64,000 nucleotides of DNA from Rariglobus hedericola (GTDB lineage: Bacteria > Verrucomicrobiota > Verrucomicrobiia > Opitutales > Opitutaceae): contig NZ_VMBG01000001.1 in NCBI RefSeq assembly GCF_007559335.1, forward strand, positions 868,001 through 932,000. The letters are read 5' to 3'. Below the pieces are notes generated by a model, which was not told where the DNA came from, ran no database searches, and saw nothing but the letters and a program-made list of their open reading frames with translations. Shown one piece after another: positions 51,836 through 59,495 of this stretch. The position numbers and the translations under genes were made by a program. Every line of letters begins with the position of its first letter. Position 1 is the stretch's first letter.

Positions 51836-53326
51836 ATGTCCGAGCAAAAAGACCTGCTGACCACCAACCGCAAGGCCCTCACGATCAACCTCGACGAGCC
51901 GAAATACGGCACGTTCGCCGAAATCGGCGCCGGCCAGGAAGTGGCGCGCATCTTCTTCCAGGCGGGCGGCGCCGCCGGCACCATCGCGAAATCCATGTCG
52001 GCCTACGACATGACCTTCAGCGACGCGATCTACGGCAAGGCCCCGCGCTACGTCTCCCGCGAGCGCCTCGGCCTCATGCTCGACCACGAATACACGCTGC
52101 TCATCGAGCGCCTGAACGAGAAACGCGGCGCCAACACCACGTTCTTCGTCTTCGCCGACACCGTCGCCGCCCGCAATTACAAGGGCACCAACGAAGCCCA
52201 CGGCTGGATGGGCATCCGCTTCCAGATCGAGCCCCACGGCCCGCCCAGCGACCTCATGATCCACGTCCGCATGTGGGACAAGGACAACCTCCTCCAGCAA
52301 CAGGCCCTCGGCATCGTCGGCACCAACCTCATCTACGGCGCGTTCTACTACCGCGACAACCCCGAGGAACTCATCCGCTCGCTCCTCGATAACATCGGCC
52401 CCGACCGCATCGAAGTCGACATGCTCAAGATGAGCGGCCCCGCCTTCGGCCCCGTGGACAACCGCCTGATGTCGCTCTACCTCGTGCGCCACAAGCTCAC
52501 CAACGCCGTCATGTTCGGCCCCGGCGGCGACGTGCTCCAGCCCTCCGAGATTCTTTACAAGAAGGCCGTCCTCGTGGAACGCGGCAGCTTCCGCCCCGTC
52601 ACCCACGTCAACGTCGACATGCTCAACTGCGCCTGCGCCCAGTTCATGCAAGAGCCCCAGGTCAAGGGCAAGGACCTCGTCGTGCTCATGGAGATCACCA
52701 TGAACAACCTCCTCGCCGACGGTGAACTCGACGCGCAGGACTTCCTCTCCCGCGTCGATCTCCTCGGCGACATCGGCTTCACGGTGCTCATCTCCGACTA
52801 CTCCGAATACTACCGCCTCACGACCTACTTCCGCCGCTACACGCAGGAGATGATCGGCGTCACCATGGGCATCAACAACCTCCTGGAGATCTTCAACGAG
52901 AAGTATTACGAGCACCTCGCCGGCGGCATTCTGGAAAACTTCGGCCGCCTCTTCCGCAATGCCGTGAAGCTCTACATCTACCCGATGCAGCAGCTCGCCT
53001 ACGACCGCTACCTCGCCGCCGGACACCCGGCCGTGGACGCCGCCGGCCACATCGCCGGCTCGCCCTTTGCCGCCAACGTGCTGATCAACGCCAAGAACCT
53101 CCAAGTCGAAGACCACCTCAGCAACCTCTACGCTCACTTGCTGGAGAATCACTACATCGAGTGCATCGTCGGCTTCGACAAATCCATCCTCTCGATCTTC
53201 TCGCGCGACGTGCTCCAGCGCATCCAGAAGAATGATATCACCTGGGAAACGATGGTCCCCCCGCCCGTAGCCACCGCCATCAAAAAACGCGGCCTCTTCG
53301 GCTACACCGCGCCGGTGACGGGGTAG
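51836..53326 (+). CDS. Large conserved cytoplasmic protein, function unknown
   Basis: The product is 496 residues, beginning MSEQKDLLTTNRKALTINLD and continuing YGTFAEIGAGQEVARIFFQA and GTIAKSMSAYDMTFSDAIYG. I recognise this as a widespread conserved bacterial family (Bacteroidetes and Verrucomicrobia among others), usually annotated hypothetical or mis-annotated as a TonB-dependent receptor or nucleotide adenylyltransferase. There is no signal peptide or transmembrane helix, which rules out a receptor. Conserved features: RLGLMLDHEYTLLIERLNEK, GTNEAHGWMGIRFQ, LLQQQALGIVGTNLIYGAFY. Codon use is strongly host-optimised, suggesting high expression. Met at 51827 is an alternative start. It is flanked downstream by a heptamer tract. 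Confidence 0.8.
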   Translation: MSEQKDLLTTNRKALTINLDEPKYGTFAEIGAGQEVARIFFQAGGAAGTIAKSMSAYDMTFSDAIYGKAPRYVSRERLGLMLDHEYTLLIERLNEKRGANTTFFVFADTVAARNYKGTNEAHGWMGIRFQIEPHGPPSDLMIHVRMWDKDNLLQQQALGIVGTNLIYGAFYYRDNPEELIRSLLDNIGPDRIEVDMLKMSGPAFGPVDNRLMSLYLVRHKLTNAVMFGPGGDVLQPSEILYKKAVLVERGSFRPVTHVNVDMLNCACAQFMQEPQVKGKDLVVLMEITMNNLLADGELDAQDFLSRVDLLGDIGFTVLISDYSEYYRLTTYFRRYTQEMIGVTMGINNLLEIFNEKYYEHLAGGILENFGRLFRNAVKLYIYPMQQLAYDRYLAAGHPAVDAAGHIAGSPFAANVLINAKNLQVEDHLSNLYAHLLENHYIECIVGFDKSILSIFSRDVLQRIQKNDITWETMVPPPVATAIKKRGLFGYTAPVTG

Positions 53327-53330
53327 TAAG

Positions 53331-53364
53331 AAGTAGCGCGTAGTGAGTAGCGGGTAGCGAGTAG
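53331..53364 (-). repeat. Heptamer repeat tract A6 (reverse)
   Basis: GTAGCGCGTAGTGAGTAGCG and GGTAGCGAGTAG, the reverse complement of the tyrS-leader tract, starting 5 bp after a stop codon. As at 5600, it follows the 3' end of a gene. The AGCTCTAGACTCC block found before tract A1 follows at 53383-53395. Confidence 0.8.
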
Positions 53365-53395
53365 TTCGAAAAACCAGCTCCGAGCTCTAGACTCC

Positions 53396-53422
53396 GGAAA
53401 GTGCGGTTTCACCGCACTTTCC
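53396..53422. terminator. Perfect hairpin after the conserved protein gene
   Basis: GGAAAGTGCGGT, TTC loop, ACCGCACTTTCC: twelve uninterrupted base pairs. No T-run follows. It could stop transcription from the left or insulate the hsdR promoter module next to it. Confidence 0.5.
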
Positions 53423-53423
53423 A

Positions 53424-53451
53424 GAAACCATCGTTGCGCTAGCCGTTTGCG
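53424..53451 (+). promoter_or_regulatory. 28-bp module, second copy, upstream of truncated hsdR
   Basis: Matches 6522-6549 with one mismatch (GAAACCA then GTTGCGCTAGCCGTTTGCG). The start codon of the truncated hsdR is 27 bp downstream. After the block, resemblance between the two loci continues loosely (CTCxxCAxAACC). Confidence 0.5.
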
Positions 53452-53477
53452 CTCGTCAGAACCTGCGACGTTCACGC

Positions 53478-53747
53478 ATGTCGCTCACCCCTGAAGCTCT
53501 CGCCCGCCAACAGATCGACGCTCAACTCGTCGCGGCCGGCTGGATCATTCAGGACTACAAGGCCGTCGATTTCTCCGCTGGCCGCGGCATCGCCCTCCGC
53601 GAAGTCCCGCTCAAAACCGGCCCTTGCGACTACCTGCTCCTCGTCGATCGCCACGCCGTCGGCGTGATCGAGGCCAAGAAAGAAGGCACCACCCTCTCCG
53701 CGCGCCTCCAAGCCACGGCACATTTATCATTTCATAACGCCGCTTAA
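53478..53747 (+). pseudogene. hsdR: Truncated type I restriction hsdR (N-terminal fragment)
   Basis: 89 codons. The first ~78 residues match the N-terminus of a different HsdR class from that at 6.6 kb: LARQQIDAQLVAAGWIIQDY, REVPLKTGPCDYLLLVDRHA and VGVIEAKKEGTTLS, i.e. the PD-(D/E)XK nuclease strands with D and E-x-K. A full HsdR would go on for 700 or more residues; here homology ends just after EGTTLS and the frame stops 1 bp before the next start codon. The hsdR part is GC-rich like the host; what follows is AT-richer, so the break near 53705-53720 marks an insertion or replacement. Confidence 0.8.
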
Positions 53748-53748
53748 C

Positions 53749-55518
53749 ATGAACGAAAACGCCAACTTCAAGGTAGACCCACGCCTCGCAAGCCTTCTCG
53801 GAGAAACGTATCGTTCAACGGAACACGCAATAAAGGAGTTAATAGATAATGCGTGGGACGCTGATGCGCCGACAATTGCCATTACACTTCCAGATCCAAT
53901 GACTGCCGACTCGATTGTCATAGAAGACACTGGCAGTGGGATGACTGAACTCGAGTTGCGGAATGAATACCTGGTCGTGGCAAATGATCGCCGTTCACGT
54001 AAAGGCGACCGAACAAAACAACTCAAACGCTTAGTTAAGGGCCGAAAAGGTATCGGGAAATTCGCCGGCCTGATGGTAGCCAATATCATGGCGATTGAAA
54101 CAACGGCCCACGGAAAAACTACCCGCGTCGTAATATCGAAGGAAGATTTACTGAATGCGACTCGTGATCTGGAACGCATTGATCTCCCACTGACCGTTGT
54201 TCCTGCACCGGATGGAGTATCCGGCACGAAAGTGACTCTGACATCCCTGAGCGACCGCTTTGAATTTCCTCTGCCCGAAAAGCTAAAGACACTCTTGATG
54301 ACCGAATACGGACGTGAGGAGGATGTGCGCATTAGCGTCAACAGTGAGGCCCTGTGTTTGGATGATTTGCCCGGAGAAAAATTTCAAAAAGACGACACCA
54401 TCCCAGATGCCGGTGCTATTAAACTTAGTTTCAAGGTATCTGATGGCGCCAAATCCTTAAAACAGGCAGGTATCGCGCTCCGCGTTGGCGGAAAGATAGT
54501 TGGAAAACCTGGATTCTTCGGACTTGAGGACGATCCGGAAATCCCGCCGAAACTCCTTAAAAAACTATACGGTGAAGTAGAGGCAGACGGGTTATCGGAA
54601 AGCGTGACTGCGGACTGGGGCGACATCGTCGAGAACAGCAAAGCATTCCACGCGCTAAAGCCCGTCATTCAGGCCCATCTCAAAAACGCCGTTGAGGAAG
54701 TATACAAGCGCGAGGTCGGTCTTCAACGTGCACGCATTCAACGCCAAATAAACCTCCGCTTAGCGGAAATGCCCGAACACCGCCGCCGCTTCGCTCAAAT
54801 CGCACTCGAGAAAGTGATGAAACGCTTCTACGGCGAGAGCGAAGAGAAGGTCGAGACCGTCGCCTCCGTCATCCTCGATGCTTTCGAGAAAGACGAATAC
54901 TGGTTAGTGCTGAAGCAAATCGACGAAAGCAAAGGCGGCGATATCGAGACGTTTGCGTCCGCGCTCGAGATATTCGGATTACTCGACATGGCGCTGATGG
55001 CGAACCAAGCCAAAAGTCGGCTTAAAGTCCTAGACCATTTAGACGATCTCGTCCGCAACCCGGCCACGCTCGAAAAGAACGTCCACAGCGTCATCGAACG
55101 AAACCTGTGGGTTCTCGGCTACGACCATTCGCTCATCTCCTCGAACAGAACCCTCGCTCGCACCATCGAGGAATACACTTCCGCAAAATTCACCGGTGAC
55201 CGCGCATCCAAACGTCCCGATTTATTTCTGGCACAGAACCTCCGCGGTGGTTTTTTCCTGATAGAGTTCAAACGCCCAGCCAAAGAGATTGACCGACAGG
55301 ATCAGCGACAAGCTCAGGAATATAGAGACGACCTTGAACCCAAGTTCGGCCAAATTGAAATCCTGCTACTTGGCAAAGGTCGCGATGTAACTGCAACGAT
55401 GCAGAATGATCCGCCCCGCTTACAGGTTTTCAGCTACGAGGCACTAATAAGCAGTGCCCGCACGCAGATCGATTGGTTACTTTCCGAACTTAAGAGCGGA
55501 GAATCCACAAGCGCTTAA
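53749..55518 (+). CDS. GHKL (Hsp90-like) ATPase fused to a PD-(D/E)XK (Shedu-like) nuclease
   Basis: The product is 589 residues. The N-terminal Bergerat-fold ATPase shows the N-box KELIDNAWDADA (E30, N34), G1 box EDTGSGM (D60-G64) and G2 box GRKGIGKF (98-105). After a helical middle (320-440), residues ~445-560 look like a Shedu/DUF4263-type nuclease: SVIERNLWVLGYDHSLISS, KRPDLFLAQN (D491), FFLIEFKRP (E506, K508), and a Q-x3-Y pattern in RQAQEYRDDL. Hsp90/MutL-like gating plus a nuclease suggests DNA or damage sensing followed by cutting. It starts 1 bp after the hsdR fragment stop and ends 5 bp before the HamA gene, so these are almost certainly one operon. AT-richer than the host. Function in phage defence is inferred. 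Confidence 0.8.
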   Translation: MNENANFKVDPRLASLLGETYRSTEHAIKELIDNAWDADAPTIAITLPDPMTADSIVIEDTGSGMTELELRNEYLVVANDRRSRKGDRTKQLKRLVKGRKGIGKFAGLMVANIMAIETTAHGKTTRVVISKEDLLNATRDLERIDLPLTVVPAPDGVSGTKVTLTSLSDRFEFPLPEKLKTLLMTEYGREEDVRISVNSEALCLDDLPGEKFQKDDTIPDAGAIKLSFKVSDGAKSLKQAGIALRVGGKIVGKPGFFGLEDDPEIPPKLLKKLYGEVEADGLSESVTADWGDIVENSKAFHALKPVIQAHLKNAVEEVYKREVGLQRARIQRQINLRLAEMPEHRRRFAQIALEKVMKRFYGESEEKVETVASVILDAFEKDEYWLVLKQIDESKGGDIETFASALEIFGLLDMALMANQAKSRLKVLDHLDDLVRNPATLEKNVHSVIERNLWVLGYDHSLISSNRTLARTIEEYTSAKFTGDRASKRPDLFLAQNLRGGFFLIEFKRPAKEIDRQDQRQAQEYRDDLEPKFGQIEILLLGKGRDVTATMQNDPPRLQVFSYEALISSARTQIDWLLSELKSGESTSA

Positions 55519-55523
55519 GCAAA

Positions 55524-56360
55524 GTGAATGAACTCGGCCTAGACCCCAGTCAGGTTCTTACGTGGTTCGCCCATGAACAGGAGACTCCGTATACTCTTGT
55601 GCGAGTTAGTGCTACAAACGCAAATGGGTGGGTGGCTGCCCTTCGTGATGCTGTCCGTCGCTGTTATTTAAGTGATGAGAAGCTACTCACACAGGCTCAA
55701 ATATTGGAACTGGAACTCGGAGGCACCTTCGAAAGCCGGCAAACTGAAATTATAAAATCCAAACTTCCCGATCCCAGTTCAACTATGGCTGGCGATTTTG
55801 GCGAAATACTTATCTATGCCTATCAAGCAACCAAAGCTTTACCAAGTGTTACAATCGGCCCAAAAAAATGGCGACTGAAGCAGGACCGAACTAAACCTGC
55901 TCCGTGTTCGGATGTGGTTCATTTTATCCTGCCGACATGGCCCGTATCGAGCACTCGCGATGAGGTATTGTGTGCAGAAGTAAAAATGAAGGCAACCAAT
56001 GGCGCTTCAACACCAATTCAAGACGCTATCACTGATTGTGAGAAAGACCGCATAAGCCGCCTATCAAGAACACTACAGTGGCTCAAAGAGCGAGCGCTGA
56101 CGGAAAATATCGGAGAAGTTCAAATAGCACACCTCAATCGCTTCATCAAAGCGACGGACCACCCACCGGCTATTAGACGTTTCCGCGCTGTAGCGGTTAT
56201 TAGTGAGAATCTCGTAGATACAGAACTTCTAAATGCGCCTCAACAGGCATCGCCTGAATACGAGCTTGTAGTTGTGGCGGTGCCCAATCTTCACACTGTT
56301 TATAATGCGGTTTTTGAAGCCGCAAAATCTTATACACTACCGGCAGCGCCACAACTATGA
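55524..56360 (+). CDS. hamA: HamA-like DUF1837 nuclease (Hachiman/AbpA type)
   Basis: The product is 278 residues. The DUF1837 core has AGDFGEILIYAYQ (89-101), PKKWRLKQDRTKPAPCSDVV (with D130), and EVLCAEVKMKAT with E152 and K154, the D ... E-x-K arrangement of a PD-(D/E)XK nuclease. In Hachiman and AbpAB systems HamA/AbpA is kept inactive by the helicase HamB and released to degrade DNA when phage replication is sensed. It starts with GTG at 55524 (5 bp after the ATPase gene) and overlaps hamB by ATGA. The family call is from motif pattern and neighbourhood; a sequence search would be decisive. Confidence 0.8.
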   Translation: MNELGLDPSQVLTWFAHEQETPYTLVRVSATNANGWVAALRDAVRRCYLSDEKLLTQAQILELELGGTFESRQTEIIKSKLPDPSSTMAGDFGEILIYAYQATKALPSVTIGPKKWRLKQDRTKPAPCSDVVHFILPTWPVSSTRDEVLCAEVKMKATNGASTPIQDAITDCEKDRISRLSRTLQWLKERALTENIGEVQIAHLNRFIKATDHPPAIRRFRAVAVISENLVDTELLNAPQQASPEYELVVVAVPNLHTVYNAVFEAAKSYTLPAAPQL

Positions 56361-59356
56361 GCCCGGCCCTTTTGACTTGGATCGGAGATGCGGATGCGCT
56401 TCGGCATATGGACCGGTTCGCCGTGCGGGAAATTCCGCTCGCGCTTGCATATCAACACGCTCGCAAGGACGACCTTTACGTGGCTCTCGTTGGCGAACTC
56501 TTCGACGGTATGCGCAACGGGTCGAGTCAAGCCGATTGGGGCCGACTAGGCAATGCGCTGGCTCATTATGCGGCGGTCGATAGAGCAGCTGAGCTTCGCA
56601 CGGCAGGCATATCGCAGGCTGAGGCAACGCTGTTCTCCGCAGCTGCATTTTACTTTGGTGGTTTCTCGGCCTCCGCCTATGTGACAATTAAAAGCCTAAC
56701 CCACCCATTAGTAGGCGATGGCGAACGAGCATGTTACGACCTATTAGCGAAACCGAAGGAAATCGGTTCCCCCTTAATCCGAGACCTTCAATCGGCACTT
56801 ATTCGCGGCGACCTCGCAAGAATTGCGGAAATCGAGGCGCAAGTCTCGGACTCAGCACGAAAGGCCTTAGCAGTTGGTCCAGACGAATGGATTCCGCTAC
56901 GGCTACTTCAATCCCTTCTTAATAAATTTAGCGTAACTAACCTTCGCGCAATACTACCAGACGGCAGCTGGCCATTCTGGACGCCTCTGGTTTCATCGCT
57001 GGTAGCACGTGGCAGCTGGGATTTTTTCCCATCGCAGATCGCAGCTATTCAACGCGGGCTACTGCTTGAATCCGAGACATTCTCGCTCCAGATGCCCACT
57101 GGGGCAGGAAAAACCGCCTTGTGTGAAACCCTTCTTTTTTACCATCTCAGCGCGCACCCTGAAACAGCAGCCGTGCTCTTGGTCCCATATCGATCGTTGG
57201 CGTCGGAATTGAGGGGCTCACTTGTTCGTCATCTTAACGGAATGGGGATTTCCGCACGATGCGCATATGGTGGCACGGTTCCCTCGGGTGATGAAGTGCG
57301 TGCTTTTGATAAGACTAGAGCGTTGATCGCAACGCCTGAAACACTCTCCGGCATTCTCAGTGCAAATACCGATTTCGCGAAACGCATTACACTGGTTATC
57401 TGTGATGAGGGCCATCTTCTTGATGCAGCTTCTCGTGGCGTTGGATTGGAGTTGCTCCTCGCGCGGATGAAAATTCGAGAGACTGGTGTTCAACGATACG
57501 TTTTTGTCTCCGCAATCGTTCCAAACATCGATGAGATAAACGCATGGCTTGGGGGAACTCAGGATTCACTTGTAAAAAGTGACTACCGCCCAGCTATTGC
57601 CGAGTTTTCAGTCCTTCGTGTCGTAGGACAAAGAGCAGGTGCTCCCCTCGATCTCGAGATGCATCCTCACGAAGCAGCTCCAATTCGTTATAGAATTGAA
57701 CGGTTCCTACGACGCGAAGACTTCCATTGGGTAAATCCTGACACCGGAAGAACGAATACCTACGGGTTTTCATCTGTGAAAACCCGTGCCGTCGCTGCTG
57801 CTAGGAAAGCATTACCAATGGGTGCTGCGGTAGTATTCGCAGCAAACAAGCGAGGCAATCAAGGGGCGATGGGGCTTGCCGAAGAGCTACTGTCCCAAAT
57901 CGAGAAAGTGTTACCACTGCCCAATCCTATTCAGTTTGCCGACGTTAACACCGTCAACTTCGCCGCTGATTATCTTGAGACTGAATATGGAGCGGATTGG
58001 GTGGGAACACGCGCACTAAAAACAGGTGCAGTGCTTCATCACGGGGATATTCCACAAGAGACTCGAGAGGTCCTTGAAACGCTTCTTCGAACTGGAAAAA
58101 TATCGTTTGCAATCTGCACGAGCACTTTGGCAGAGGGTGTGAACCTGCCAATTAGAACTCTTGTTCTATATTCAGTTCAGAGAATGGGAGCCGATGGGAC
58201 TCGAGAAGACCTATTGACTCGAGATATAAAGAACCTTGTTGGAAGAGCCGGGAGGGCAGGATCTACCACGAAGGGATTAGTCATTTGCGCGAACGAAGAT
58301 CAATGGCCGTTAGTTGCGGCGGTGGCACAGCAAGCTGAGGGGGAACGAGTCATTGGTGCGCTACTCAAGTTGATTAATCAGGTCCGCACTAGACTTGTCG
58401 CAAGAAATGTGGTGCCGACAAACGCCCTGCTAGAGCGGAGTCCTTTAGTTTATAGTCTCATTGATGGAATCGACTCCACACTTGTCGAGCTTGCAGCGGT
58501 GGAAATAGGTGAACCAGAACTAATCCGGTTGGCCACTGCGCTCGCAGATCAAACATTCGCATCGCGCCAGGCCAGCGAAGCGTCGAAACAGCTTTTGCGT
58601 GACGTCTTTACTCTTCGTGCCCAGCGAATTTTTGCAATGAAAGCAAATGGACGGCTCGAATGGATTAGAGAGACAGGAACCAGAGCCCGAATGGTTGACG
58701 TTGTTGAAACAGGTCTTCTTCCGATGCGTGCAACTTGGAGTGATGTGGTTGATCCAACCGATCAGAGTTTAGTCGATCCGATTCTCCAATGGACGTGGAC
58801 CCAGAAGGAACTACAACATTCGTTAAGAGATGCATACCGTGTCGGGGATGATGTTGATTTAAACTCTCTGCGTGAGGAATTTTTCACCACGGTTAAACTT
58901 TGGCTCTCAGGCGCAAATTTCCTTCAAATTGCAAGCGGTGCAAACCGATCTGTCGATGAGATCCTTGGAATCCATTCGCAAGTCTTCACATTTTCACTTC
59001 AAACAATTATTGAACAGGCTATAGCATTACTCGAGAAAGCCCTACAATCGCAGGGTCAGGAGATATCTCGGATGGCACGCCAGTTTCCAGAGCACTTAAG
59101 GTTTGGCGTTCCTTCTGTTGCCGGATGCACTCTCGCGGCCGGCGGTGTTACTCATCGCAGAGCTTTCGTAGAAATCGGGAATGTTCTGATTCCCGGAAAC
59201 TTTAAAATGGATGACAAGGCACACGTTTTTGATGTCGCCCAGCGATCATTGGAAGCGCATCGGGAAGAATGGCGAACCCACCTCGGAGGGCTCGTATTTC
59301 AGCGAACAATGCAAGATTTGTCGTCCGTCACCGGGCGGAGACCTACAGGCGAATAG
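56357..59356 (+). CDS. hamB: HamB-like SF2 helicase (Hachiman/AbpB type)
   Basis: The product is 999 residues. Its N-terminal ~220 residues are specific to the family (TWIGDADALRHMDRFAVREI). The Ski2-like motor then shows the Q-like FFPSQIAAIQRG, motif I MPTGAGKT (246-253), Ia VPYRSLASEL, motif Ib ATPETL, motif II DEGH (350-353), motif III FVSAIVPN, and motif VI NLVGRAGRAG. The C-terminal third is helical. HamB holds HamA and monitors DNA ends or structure. Overlap with hamA by ATGA signals coupling. Codon use and GC content differ from flanking host genes, consistent with transfer. The 3' end overlaps no real gene. Confidence 0.85.
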   Translation: MSPALLTWIGDADALRHMDRFAVREIPLALAYQHARKDDLYVALVGELFDGMRNGSSQADWGRLGNALAHYAAVDRAAELRTAGISQAEATLFSAAAFYFGGFSASAYVTIKSLTHPLVGDGERACYDLLAKPKEIGSPLIRDLQSALIRGDLARIAEIEAQVSDSARKALAVGPDEWIPLRLLQSLLNKFSVTNLRAILPDGSWPFWTPLVSSLVARGSWDFFPSQIAAIQRGLLLESETFSLQMPTGAGKTALCETLLFYHLSAHPETAAVLLVPYRSLASELRGSLVRHLNGMGISARCAYGGTVPSGDEVRAFDKTRALIATPETLSGILSANTDFAKRITLVICDEGHLLDAASRGVGLELLLARMKIRETGVQRYVFVSAIVPNIDEINAWLGGTQDSLVKSDYRPAIAEFSVLRVVGQRAGAPLDLEMHPHEAAPIRYRIERFLRREDFHWVNPDTGRTNTYGFSSVKTRAVAAARKALPMGAAVVFAANKRGNQGAMGLAEELLSQIEKVLPLPNPIQFADVNTVNFAADYLETEYGADWVGTRALKTGAVLHHGDIPQETREVLETLLRTGKISFAICTSTLAEGVNLPIRTLVLYSVQRMGADGTREDLLTRDIKNLVGRAGRAGSTTKGLVICANEDQWPLVAAVAQQAEGERVIGALLKLINQVRTRLVARNVVPTNALLERSPLVYSLIDGIDSTLVELAAVEIGEPELIRLATALADQTFASRQASEASKQLLRDVFTLRAQRIFAMKANGRLEWIRETGTRARMVDVVETGLLPMRATWSDVVDPTDQSLVDPILQWTWTQKELQHSLRDAYRVGDDVDLNSLREEFFTTVKLWLSGANFLQIASGANRSVDEILGIHSQVFTFSLQTIIEQAIALLEKALQSQGQEISRMARQFPEHLRFGVPSVAGCTLAAGGVTHRRAFVEIGNVLIPGNFKMDDKAHVFDVAQRSLEAHREEWRTHLGGLVFQRTMQDLSSVTGRRPTGE

Positions 59357-59360
59357 GATT

Positions 59361-59480
59361 TTGAATGCATTATACATCTATCAAAAAGAGCAGCGCACCA
59401 GCATCGGTGCCGACGGCGACCTCCGCGCCGCCCTAGAGCAGTTCGCCGCAATCGAAGACGATCTTAAAGACGAAACCTAA
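59361..59480 (+). pseudogene. Short 3' coding remnant
   Basis: Between hamB and the next gene, an open frame (possibly starting at a TTG) ends in GADGDLRAALEQFAAIEDDL and KDET. The GC-rich codons (ACC, GCC, CTC, CGC) are host-like and contrast with hamB. It is probably the tail of the gene interrupted by the island, or of another lost gene. I do not recognise the family; whether it belongs to hsdR, hsdM or something else cannot be told. Confidence 0.4.
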
Positions 59481-59495
59481 TTCACACATAAACAA

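Noticed and set aside
51836-53326. TonB-dependent receptor or nucleotide adenylyltransferase annotation
   Set aside because: No signal peptide, plug, barrel end or nucleotidyltransferase HxGH motif is seen.
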